Assembly (NCBI GenBank): GCA_019634245.1
Contig: JAHQVR010000031.1
Span: 1 to 9,330, forward strand
Length of the DNA stretch: 9,330 nt
Reading direction: 5' to 3'
DNA from: Gammaproteobacteria bacterium
GTDB taxonomy: Bacteria; Pseudomonadota; Gammaproteobacteria; Granulosicoccales; Granulosicoccaceae
Positions 1 to 5,880 of the stretch are shown here, in pieces. The notes beneath the pieces are model-generated. The model saw nothing but the letters and a program-made list of their open reading frames with translations, was not told where the DNA came from and did not search any database. Numbering within the stretch: the first letter of the stretch is position 1; each line of letters opens with the position of its first letter. The translations under genes were made by a program, and so were the position numbers.

Positions 1-197
1 AGTGGATACCTAATTTTCCAGCCCCGGGTAGAACCCTGATTCTTCAACAGCCCAGCGATGAATGGTTAGATGAAAATCAGATTGATATACCCTTACCATT
101 GGGCATGGGTAAACTATGGGAACAAGCGATAACTCCGCACGGTATTGCAGCAGTCATTGAAAGTATTCAGGTGGCCTTGGTTGCAAACAATTGTTAG
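1..197 (+). CDS. C-terminal fragment of an unidentified protein (5' end outside window)
   Basis: An open frame enters from the left edge (first full codon at 3) and ends at TAG 195-197, giving 64 residues with no start inside the window. The piece begins WIPNFPAPGRT, has an acidic stretch (DEWLDENQID), then a proline-rich turn (PLPLGMGKLWEQ) and a helix-like end (HGIAAVIESIQVALVANNC). I do not recognise the family. It is followed after 16 bases by a lipoprotein gene with its own Shine-Dalgarno, so the two may be co-transcribed. The frame is supported by its lack of stops from the edge and by the clean handover to the next gene. A chance open frame of 64 codons is still possible. Confidence 0.5.
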   Translation, partial: WIPNFPAPGRTLILQQPSDEWLDENQIDIPLPLGMGKLWEQAITPHGIAAVIESIQVALVANNC

Positions 198-213
198 TGG
201 AAGGGTTTTAGTA

Positions 214-839
214 TTGAAAATTCTCATAATAACAATTGGATTGCTGCTCTTAACAACCGCATGTTCACGTGACACACCGTTAGTTAAAGCAGTATTAAGT
301 AACAATCTTGATAAATTTGACGTCTATTGGCTAATGGGGAGAACCCAAATTCGTTAGAGTATTCGGACAGCAGCAAATGGCTAATGTGTACAGCTGCGAG
401 AAACCCAAACCCGCGCTTTTTAGCTTTAGCAGTGAAGTATGGGGGTGATGTAAATATTAGAAATACGTCTGTAGGTAAAGCTCATTCTTCACCGATAGCG
501 TGTGCAATATCCAAAGGAAACACTGTTGGTGTTAGCAGCTTGTTGAGTTACGATTTGGACGTCGAGTCACTAGTTTGTTCAGATTGTCAAAACAAAATAA
601 GAAGATCACATATCCTCGAATTTGCGATTTATTCGGACCAAATTCACATCGCCCTAATGCTCTACAACGAAGTTGAATTCTCAGATGAGGCTATAGCCGG
701 TATGATCAGAGCCCTTGAGGCTAATAACTATATAAATCTGGAAATGCAACAATACCACACAGCCCTCAAAAACCAGCTCGAAGCCGACGGCTACACAATC
801 AATCTAAGAGAACGGAAGCCGAAAAAATCCTACTTTTAA
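214..839 (+). pseudogene. Ankyrin-repeat lipoprotein, frameshifted
   Basis: A TTG start at 214 is preceded by GGAAGGG (199-205) at 8 nt spacing. It opens a lipoprotein signal peptide, (M)KILIITIGLLLLTTAC, with the lipobox cysteine about residue 17. The first frame stops at 355-357. The protein clearly continues in the -1 frame, from about 327 to TAA 837-839. Joining at TAT/TTG (325-329) gives KFDVY-LANGENPNS, a normal ankyrin loop. Further ankyrin-like units follow: KWLMCTAARNPNPRFLALAV..GGDVN, SPIACAISKGNTVGVSSLL, and a weaker SHILEFAIYSDQIHIALML. The full product would be about 208 residues, exported and membrane-anchored. One missing T explains the break. It could be a real mutation or a sequence error, as no slippery heptamer is visible. 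Periplasmic ankyrin lipoproteins often act as immunity proteins to phospholipase effectors, but that role is only inference here. The region is AT-richer than its neighbours. Confidence 0.7.
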
Positions 840-869
840 AATGGCCCGTTTTGCACGTACAATTTCCGC

Positions 870-1361
870 ATGAAACAATTCTCGGTTCGTCCCGCTACCG
901 TTGAGGATGCTGCTCAACTTACCCATCTATTGAATGAAATCATCGTCATTGGAGGCACAACGGCCTTTGAAGAGCCATTGACCAGTGAAGAGCTTTGTCA
1001 CCGCTTTATCAATGGCGATCATTGTCTGGCTTGTTTCGTGTGTGAAGCTAATCAGGGCGAATTGCTAGGCTTTCAATCACTGGGTACTCTTGCAAGATTA
1101 CCAGAAGGGTGGGTAGATATAGCCACGTTCGCTCGAGTTTCAAACAAGGTACGCGGTGTTGGCTCAAGCCTTTTTGAGATGTCTAGGCAGTTTTGCGTAG
1201 ATGAACACTACGCAGTGATAAATGCGACTATTCGGGCTGATAATTCCCCAGGACTGGGTTACTACTCGAAAATGGGTTTTGTTGATTACGACGTTGCGCA
1301 AGGGGTACCACTCAATGATGGAACACCCATGGATCGCATCTCAAAGCGTTTCGACATCTAA
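870..1361 (+). CDS. GNAT family N-acetyltransferase
   Basis: This 163-residue protein has the fold signature of GNAT acetyltransferases, which transfer an acetyl group from acetyl-CoA to an amine. The N-terminus FSVRPATVEDAAQLTHLL is a typical beta1-alpha1. The acetyl-CoA loop is KVRGVGSSLF at about 93-102, with K instead of the usual Q/R in the first position of Q/RxxGxG. The end has the usual NSPGLGYYSKMGF (about 125-137). The IGGTTAFEEPLT stretch and overall length recall phosphinothricin/L-amino-acid N-acetyltransferase relatives, but the substrate cannot be told. ATG 870 is the only reasonable start because an in-frame stop lies at 837-839. No clear Shine-Dalgarno precedes it. It sits 3 bp before a second GNAT gene, probably as one transcript. 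Confidence 0.85.
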   Translation: MKQFSVRPATVEDAAQLTHLLNEIIVIGGTTAFEEPLTSEELCHRFINGDHCLACFVCEANQGELLGFQSLGTLARLPEGWVDIATFARVSNKVRGVGSSLFEMSRQFCVDEHYAVINATIRADNSPGLGYYSKMGFVDYDVAQGVPLNDGTPMDRISKRFDI

Positions 1362-1364
1362 GCT

Positions 1365-1934
1365 ATGAAACGCGATCTCCACACCGAAAGATTAATCCTT
1401 AGGCAGTGGAAGGATGAAGATCGCCCCCATTTTTTTAGCTTGAACAACGACTCTGAGGTGATGCGATATTTTCCGCGTTACTTCACTCTTAAAGAATCAA
1501 ATTCTTATATTAACGACAATGCCAAAGCTATCGAAGAAACTGGGTGGGGTTCCTGGGCTGTCGAAATTAAAAACACAGGTGATTTCATCGGTTTTGTCGG
1601 CCTATCCCGACCAGCACCTTGGCACCCCTGCGCTGGAAGTGTCGAAATTGGCTGGCGTCTAGCACGGCAGTTTTGGGGTAAGGGCTACGCCACCGAGGCT
1701 GCCCATAGGGCAATGGAGCATGGATTTATCACCATTGGTTTTCAAGAAATTGTCTCGTTTACCGCTGTATGTAACCAGCCCTCTATTCGTGTAATGAAAA
1801 AGCTGGGAATGGCTAAAGACCCAACTGGATTCGACCATCCGCGCATTGCCTTGGAAAGTGACTTACGACCGCACGTGGTTTACCGATTAACCAAACAACA
1901 ATGGCTTTCGAAGCAGGCTGCTAACGCAGAATAA
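1365..1934 (+). CDS. RimJ/RimL-type GNAT N-acetyltransferase
   Basis: The product is 189 residues and of the Acetyltransf_3 type. It begins HTERLILRQWKDEDRPHFFSLNND, the hallmark of RimJ/RimL-like enzymes that acetylate protein N-termini or small amines. The middle carries GSVEIGWRLARQFWGKGYATEA (about 91-112), where Q102-xx-G105-x-G107 forms the pyrophosphate-binding loop. NQPSIRVMKKLGM (about 137-149) is the conserved helix before the last strand. It begins 3 bp after the previous GNAT stop, so it is probably translationally coupled, with no obvious Shine-Dalgarno of its own. The two neighbours are different GNAT subfamilies rather than a recent duplication. The true substrate is unknown. 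It converges on the next gene with a 13-bp gap that holds no convincing terminator. Confidence 0.88.
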   Translation: MKRDLHTERLILRQWKDEDRPHFFSLNNDSEVMRYFPRYFTLKESNSYINDNAKAIEETGWGSWAVEIKNTGDFIGFVGLSRPAPWHPCAGSVEIGWRLARQFWGKGYATEAAHRAMEHGFITIGFQEIVSFTAVCNQPSIRVMKKLGMAKDPTGFDHPRIALESDLRPHVVYRLTKQQWLSKQAANAE

Positions 1935-1947
1935 ACACTTAAAATAT

Positions 1948-2391
1948 CTACTGCGGAGGTCGCGCAATAAAAGCCAGCTTATCGTCCATCCGGAATCCGC
2001 ATGACTGATAGAACTGATGGGTGGATTCACGTCGCGACCCGGTCATTAACATCACTTTATAGCAGCCTTTATCCCACGCGAACTGCAATACATGCTGAAG
2101 TAGTCTTTTCCCAAGGCCCGTGTTGCGCTGGCTCACCTCAGTCACAACGTTTTCAATGACCGCATACGGAGCTGCCTGACGTGTGATATTTGGGATGAAA
2201 TTAAAATAGCAGGTTGCATTTATTATCCCGGAGTCATCTTCAAGCACAAATAACAAAAGATTTGGATTCGCGATAATGTCATCAAACGCTCTGCGGTCGG
2301 AACCGTCCTCGACTGTTGCATCGTTTGGATGCAGTTGAGCATACAGCTCCATGATCCGATGAAAGTCTTGAGGTATTGCCTCTCTAATCAT
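1948..2391 (-). CDS. GNAT family N-acetyltransferase
   Basis: This is a 147-residue GNAT protein. MIREAIPQDFHRIMELYAQLHP is the N-terminal strand and helix. VIENVVTEVSQRNTGLGKRLL (about 79-98) contains the R89-x-x-G92-x-G94 acetyl-CoA loop. MLMTGSRRESTHQFYQSCGF (about 116-135) is the usual C-terminal helix before the last strand. I chose ATG at 2391 rather than TTG at 2394 because GGAG (2401-2398 on this strand) lies 6 nt before the ATG but only 3 nt before the TTG. That Shine-Dalgarno is part of an 8-bp palindrome (CTCCGGAG, 2398-2405). The gene converges on the tandem GNAT pair and diverges from the SnoaL-like gene. The substrate is unknown; such small GNATs act on amino acids, polyamines or proteins. 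Confidence 0.88.
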   Translation of the reverse strand: MIREAIPQDFHRIMELYAQLHPNDATVEDGSDRRAFDDIIANPNLLLFVLEDDSGIINATCYFNFIPNITRQAAPYAVIENVVTEVSQRNTGLGKRLLQHVLQFAWDKGCYKVMLMTGSRRESTHQFYQSCGFRMDDKLAFIARPPQ

Positions 2392-2531
2392 CAATAACTC
2401 CGGAGCGTAAGTGTGTCGGTTTTTATCTGCCTGTGATGAATGGGCACAGCAGTCGAAACCCTGTTAGCCAGATCCTTTGCCATCAAAGCCTAGTGTTGCC
2501 TGCTGAACGACCGTCTAAGCTGACATGACGT

Positions 2532-2537
2532 TATAAT
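2532..2537 (+). promoter_or_regulatory. Candidate -10 box of the SnoaL-like gene
   Basis: A perfect TATAAT lies 33 bases before the ATG at 2571, inside the dyad GTTAT-A-ATAAC (2530-2540). No good -35 hexamer is visible 16-18 bases upstream (around 2508-2515 reads cgaccgtc), so the promoter is plausible but unproven. An activator could compensate for the poor -35. Confidence 0.35.
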
Positions 2538-2570
2538 AACGATATCAAATCTACACTGAGCATTCAGGAA

Positions 2571-2936
2571 ATGACAGAAGCCGACATAGCGTCCCTGTTC
2601 GATGAGTGGAACAATGCGTTGCAGACAGGTGAACCGAAAACCATCACCGCGCTGTATGAATCCGATGCGATTCTGCTGCCCACCGTATCGAATAAAGTGC
2701 GTCACAATCATGCTGAAATCGAAGACTATTTCGTCACCTTCATGGCCAAGAAACCAATAGGTAAAATGAATGAGGCTAATATTCGAATCTTTGATCAAGT
2801 AGCGATACAATCAGGGGTGTATACCTTTACGCTCAAAGATGGCAGTGCTGTTCCAGCCCGTTTCACGTTTGTGTATCGCTGGAATGGTCAGCGTTGGATG
2901 ATCATAGAGCATCATTCTTCGCAAATGCCTGAGTAA
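2571..2936 (+). CDS. SnoaL-like / SgcJ-EcaC (DUF4440-type) family protein
   Basis: The 121-residue product resembles the NTF2-like cone fold of the SgcJ/EcaC and CaMKII-association-domain group. An N-terminal helix ADIASLFDEWNNALQTGEPKT is followed by ITALYESDAILLPTVSNKV, then HAEIEDYFVTFM. The C-terminus has strands ending FTFVYRWNGQRWMIIEHHSSQMP, the family's typical W..W.I..HHSS close. Members are found near detoxification or secondary-metabolism genes, and many have no known reaction, so I assign none. ATG 2571 is the start; AGGAA lies directly upstream but closer than usual. It stands alone between two oppositely or differently organised genes and probably has its own promoter. Confidence 0.82.
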   Translation: MTEADIASLFDEWNNALQTGEPKTITALYESDAILLPTVSNKVRHNHAEIEDYFVTFMAKKPIGKMNEANIRIFDQVAIQSGVYTFTLKDGSAVPARFTFVYRWNGQRWMIIEHHSSQMPE

Positions 2937-3024
2937 TCAAACCGTCGGGAATCTTGTTCGATTCTCATAAGGCAGCATCGGTTGTTGTGAGCTCACTGCC
3001 AGGGTGTGACTAACCTGGAAAACT

Positions 3025-3037
3025 TACCGAAACGGTA
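3025..3037 (+). repeat. Inverted repeat TACCG-AAA-CGGTA before the EamA remnant
   Basis: A perfect 5-bp stem with an AAA loop ends 3 bases before ATG 3041 and covers the place where a Shine-Dalgarno would be. Two alternative longer-range stems lie upstream: GGCAG 2971-2975 with CTGCC 2996-3000, and CCAGG 2999-3003 with CCTGG 3014-3018. They share bases 2999-3000. This may be leftover leader structure of the broken transporter gene, or chance. Confidence 0.35.
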
Positions 3038-3040
3038 GCG

Positions 3041-3320
3041 ATGGATGCAGTGAATAAACCGATTCCCGATCGTCTGCCGCTGGCTGTTAGCGCTATTGTG
3101 GTGTCAGTACTTGCGTTGTCAGCGGGGGACGCCATCATCAAGCTGTCCAGTGCACAGTTTCCCATCTGGCAAATCTACGTTCTGCGCTCTGCATTGATTA
3201 TTCCCGTGCTTTTGCTGCTGCTCTGGAAACGAAGGCCGCGTTTGAGAGAATTACTAGGGGTATCTACTGTTCGCAGAACTACCGGATGCAATCAGCGATC
3301 AAAACAAGCCCGCCGCATGA
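3041..3320 (+). pseudogene. DMT (EamA) transporter remnant with internal deletion
   Basis: ATG 3041 opens a normal EamA-type N-terminus. PLAVSAIVVSVLALSAGDAIIKL is the first membrane helix (about 13-35), followed by the typical FPIWQIYVLRSALIIPVLLLLLW second helix and a basic loop (KRRPRLRELL). After codon 72 (about 3257) the frame becomes non-hydrophobic. In the +1 frame from 3258 the DNA reads GYLLFAELPDAIS, which is the motif between the last two helices of full-length EamA proteins, then stops at TGA 3318-3320. So both ends of a ~300-residue, 10-helix transporter appear to be fused, with roughly two thirds missing and the frame lost. It cannot make a working carrier. The uninterrupted frame to 3358 overlaps the convergent hydrolase and is probably meaningless after 3257. 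Confidence 0.7.
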
Positions 3321-3335
3321 ACACCGATAATCGCA

Positions 3336-4307
3336 CTAAGAGCCAGGCAACTGCGTAAGCGATTCGATCACCCAGCAATCTAGCCAGTTGTCCCTGGAGG
3401 GTGTGTTCTTATCAAATACAAAGCCTACATGACCCCCATAGCGTTGCACTTCAAGCTTTACAGAGGGAGGAAGCTCGGAGGCGTTAGGAAGCACGTCTTT
3501 GGTAAAAAACGGATCGTCCAGCGCATACAGAATATGCGTGGGTATCGTTATTCCAGGCAGGAAACTCCGACAACTGCATGACTCATAGTAGTCGTGCACG
3601 TCTTTAAATCCATTGACCGGTGCTGTAATCGCATCATCCCAGGCCCAGAAACTTTGTTTTATGCTGCGCGTGATGGTCGTCATTTTCAGCGCCGGATAGC
3701 GTTGTTGTTTAATTTCGTGATGTTTCGTCATTTCACTTAATAAGTGGCGTTGATACCCTTTTGCCAAGCCGCTATTGAGCTTGTCGGCTCCAATGCTCAT
3801 AACAAACGGAGGACAGACGGCTAGGGCACCCCTGAGCGGGCTTTGATCGCCTTGTTCTCCCAGGTATTTCACAAGGGCGTTTGCGCCAAGCGAATAGCCA
3901 ATGGCGTACAGAGGCTCGGTGGGGTATCGGCTGCGCATCAGGTTAATAACAAACTGAATGTCGTCACTACTGCCCGAGTGATAAGAGCGCACTAGACGGT
4001 TTGGCTCTCCTGAGCAGCCCCGCCAATGCATCAGCGTGGGGCGATATCCGGCGTTTTCTAACTTAGAAAACGCACCGCGTGCATAAGCGCTGTTGATCGA
4101 TCCTGCAAGGCCGTGAAAGAGCAATACCACCGGGCCTGTATCTTTTGCGCTTTTCGCTAGATCGAAAAAATCGCCATCGGGCAGCTCTACTCGCTCGACT
4201 TCAAACTGTATTTCGGGCCGATGGCTGAATTTGCTGGCCCAAATGGTTTGCAAATGTGGGTTGCGTAACCACCAAGGCGGACTAAATTTAGTGTCTGGTT
4301 TCTCCAT
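3336..4307 (-). CDS. yheT: YheT-family alpha/beta hydrolase
   Basis: The 323-residue protein matches the YheT/COG0429 hydrolases, close to the usual family length. The N-terminus has the diagnostic PPWWLRNPHLQTIWASKF (about 10-27). VVLLFHGLAGSINSAYARG (about 60-78) supplies the oxyanion region. GYSLGAN (137-143) is the nucleophile elbow, with Ser139. YALDDPFF (261-268) carries the acid (Asp264 or Asp265), and YGGHVGFV (290-297) the catalytic His293. The fold suggests ester or thioester hydrolysis; the physiological substrate is not established for this family. ATG 4307 is supported by the family-typical start a few residues before PPWW, though the Shine-Dalgarno is weak. It diverges from surE with only 22 bp between starts, and its stop abuts the EamA remnant. 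No intrinsic terminator is visible past 3336. Confidence 0.93.
   Translation of the reverse strand: MEKPDTKFSPPWWLRNPHLQTIWASKFSHRPEIQFEVERVELPDGDFFDLAKSAKDTGPVVLLFHGLAGSINSAYARGAFSKLENAGYRPTLMHWRGCSGEPNRLVRSYHSGSSDDIQFVINLMRSRYPTEPLYAIGYSLGANALVKYLGEQGDQSPLRGALAVCPPFVMSIGADKLNSGLAKGYQRHLLSEMTKHHEIKQQRYPALKMTTITRSIKQSFWAWDDAITAPVNGFKDVHDYYESCSCRSFLPGITIPTHILYALDDPFFTKDVLPNASELPPSVKLEVQRYGGHVGFVFDKNTPSRDNWLDCWVIESLTQLPGS
4261..4292 (+). promoter_or_regulatory. Possible surE promoter with 12-bp palindrome
   Basis: Inside the first codons of the divergent hydrolase lie TTGCGT (4261-4266) and TAAATT (4283-4288) with 16-bp spacing, a weak sigma70-like pair pointing toward surE. The -10-like element is in the perfect palindrome ACTAAATTTAGT (4281-4292). 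One or two such palindromes are expected by chance in 9 kb, so this is only a candidate. Confidence 0.2.
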
Positions 4308-4329
4308 TGAGTTACACCATTACCTGCTC

Positions 4330-5079
4330 ATGCGTATTTTGATTTCCAACGATGATGGCTATCTGGCTCCGGGCATTCGTGCGCTGCACAAAGCTCTAAG
4401 CCCCGTAAGCGATGCCGTTATCGTCGCGCCCGACCGAAATCGCAGTGCGGCGAGTAGCTCCTTGACTCTATCGCATCCGATCGCGGTAAAACACCACCCC
4501 GATGGCAGTTATTCGATCGAAGGCACCCCGACGGATTGTGTTCAACTCGGGTTGGGCGGGCTGCTAGAACATGAACCTGACATGGTCATAAGCGGTATCA
4601 ACGATGGGCCTAATATGGGCGACGATGTGGTTTATTCGGGTACCGTGGCGGCCGCTATAGAGGGCCGCTGTTTGGGCTTGCCATCAATAGCGTTTTCAAT
4701 GGCCTCTCACGATCCGGCGCACTACGATTCTGCGGCTGCAGTGGCTGCAGCAATAGTGAATCAGCTAGAAAAAGTTCCGCTGCCACCCGATACGATTTTG
4801 AACATTAATGTTCCTGATCTACCTTATAAGGAGATCAAAGGATTTAAGAGTACCCATTTGGGTTCTCGACATGCATCGAATGAAGCCACCAAGTACTCGA
4901 GCCCACGCGGTGACGTGCTGTATTGGATTGGAGCGGCCGGCGAGATTGATCAAGGCGGTCCTGGCACCGACTTTAATGCCGTTGAAAACGGCTATGTATC
5001 AGTGACACCGATAACTATCGACATGACAAGACACAATTCATTGAACTCTATAGGTGAATGGCTGGAGGGCTTAGCGTGA
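4330..5079 (+). CDS. surE: 5'/3'-nucleotidase SurE
   Basis: SurE is a metal-dependent survival phosphatase that removes phosphate from nucleoside 5'- and 3'-monophosphates. The 249-residue length fits the family (about 250). The start MRILISNDDG carries the metal ligands Asp8 and Asp9; APDRNRSAASSSLT supplies Ser39; and SGINDGPNMGDDVVYSGTV (about 88-106) holds Asn91 and the conserved active-site loop. ATG 4330 is chosen because it places MRIL at the N-terminus. The open frame runs back to 4231, but that extension would lie antisense within yheT and does not match the family. The Shine-Dalgarno is poor. The stop TGA overlaps the GTG start of pcm, so SurE and Pcm are probably made from one mRNA with coupled translation, as in the well-known surE-pcm-nlpD-rpoS cluster. 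Confidence 0.96.
   Translation: MRILISNDDGYLAPGIRALHKALSPVSDAVIVAPDRNRSAASSSLTLSHPIAVKHHPDGSYSIEGTPTDCVQLGLGGLLEHEPDMVISGINDGPNMGDDVVYSGTVAAAIEGRCLGLPSIAFSMASHDPAHYDSAAAVAAAIVNQLEKVPLPPDTILNINVPDLPYKEIKGFKSTHLGSRHASNEATKYSSPRGDVLYWIGAAGEIDQGGPGTDFNAVENGYVSVTPITIDMTRHNSLNSIGEWLEGLA
5064..5069 (+). promoter_or_regulatory. Ribosome binding site setting the pcm GTG start
   Basis: GGAGGG lies inside the last codons of surE, 6 nt before GTG 5076. It is by far the best Shine-Dalgarno near the pcm N-terminus. It favours GTG 5076 over the upstream ATG at 5058, which lies before it, and over ATG 5112 (MTSQRTR), which has no good site. Confidence 0.75.
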
Positions 5080-5741
5080 TCGCAACGGCGAATCAAATCG
5101 CTGGTATCGGTATGACATCCCAGCGAACACGAAACCGTATGTGCGATCGTCTCGAGGAGCGGGGCATTGAAGACCAGCGCGTTATAGATACGATGCGTTC
5201 GGTTCCCCGTCATTTATTTGTCGATGAGGCCTTTGCCACTCGAGCCTATGAAGATGATGCGCTACCTATAGGGGAGGGCCAAACCATTTCAGCACCCTGG
5301 GTTGTCGCACGCATGACTGAGGCTCTTTTAGAGTCCGGTCCAGTACACCGTGTATTGGAAGTGGGTACAGGTTCTGGTTATCAGGCGGCCGTGCTCTCTC
5401 AACTGGTGGATGCCGTGTTCACCGTTGAGCGAATTCAATTGTTGCTCGATCGTGCTCGCCGCCGTTTCGCGGCTTTGCAGTATAGAAACATACATTCTCG
5501 CTACAGCGATGGTAGTTGGGGATGGGGTTCCAATGGCCCTTATGACGGCATTGTGGTGACGGCAGCTCCGGCCAAAGTGCCGGAGCCGCTACTGGATCAA
5601 CTGGCCATCGGTGGGCGAATGGTGGTACCAGTTGGTTCGCAAAAACAAGCACTTACAGTAATAACACGCACTAAAACCGGTTTTCAAACGCAAGAAATCA
5701 GTGCGGCTAAATTCGTTCCGTTTCTCCCTGGCAAGTCTTGA
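5076..5741 (+). CDS. pcm: Protein-L-isoaspartate O-methyltransferase
   Basis: Pcm methylates isoaspartyl residues in aged proteins using S-adenosylmethionine, the first step of their repair. From GTG 5076 the protein has 221 residues. VPRHLFVDEAFATRAYEDDALPIGEGQTIS (about 43-71) is the family's substrate-side region. VLEVGTGSGYQAAVL (about 93-107) is the methyltransferase motif I that binds the cofactor. YDGIVVTAAPAKVPEPLLDQLAIGGRMVVPVG (about 154-185) gives motifs II and III. The extra ~12 residues before MTSQRTR could be non-native, since some relatives start at MTSQRTR (ATG 5112). The GTGA overlap with surE and the GGAGGG signal argue for 5076. Expression is probably coupled to surE. A 139-bp gap follows before nlpD. 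Confidence 0.95.
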   Translation: MIATANQIAGIGMTSQRTRNRMCDRLEERGIEDQRVIDTMRSVPRHLFVDEAFATRAYEDDALPIGEGQTISAPWVVARMTEALLESGPVHRVLEVGTGSGYQAAVLSQLVDAVFTVERIQLLLDRARRRFAALQYRNIHSRYSDGSWGWGSNGPYDGIVVTAAPAKVPEPLLDQLAIGGRMVVPVGSQKQALTVITRTKTGFQTQEISAAKFVPFLPGKS

Positions 5742-5856
5742 AATGCGGTCTACACTCTTTAATCGCGTTTAACTCCTTTTGTTGCATTAACGCAACTGGC
5801 TAGTGAGAGGCCAAGGGGACTTAACGGGTTCTTCTGAACTCAGCGGCGCGACAATC

Positions 5857-5873
5857 AAACGTTGGGGGCGTTT
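5857..5873 (+). repeat. Small hairpin (AAACG/CGTTT) just before nlpD
   Basis: In the 139-bp pcm-nlpD gap, AAACG (5857-5861) can pair with CGTTT (5869-5873) around a TTGGGGG loop, followed by more T. It resembles a weak terminator. It also presents the only Shine-Dalgarno-like run (GGGGG, 5864-5868), 12 nt from ATG 5881. A second dyad, GTTGC-attaac-GCAAC, lies at 5781-5796. No convincing promoter is visible in this gap. Confidence 0.3.
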
Positions 5874-5880
5874 TTAGACG

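Noticed and set aside
870..2936. Integron cassette array, suggested by clustered GNAT and small genes
   Set aside because: Gaps of 3, 13 and 30 bp are too short for attC sites. The 179-bp gap has GTTAGCC but no matching RYYYAAC/GTTRRRY pair, and the genes face different directions.
3258..3358. Continuation of the 105-codon open frame from 3041 as a real C-terminus
   Set aside because: After 3257 the residues are polar and unrelated to membrane transporters, they overlap the convergent hydrolase end, and another frame carries the real EamA motif.
4231..4329. N-terminal extension of SurE by 33 residues
   Set aside because: SurE proteins begin at MRIL..NDDG. The extension is antisense to the conserved N-terminus of yheT and has no family match.
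5738..5763. Promoter for nlpD at the end of pcm (TTGAAA with CTACACT or TTTAAT)
   Set aside because: The spacings between the possible -35 and -10 elements are wrong (about 14 bp or less). CTACACT only loosely resembles a sigma38 -10.
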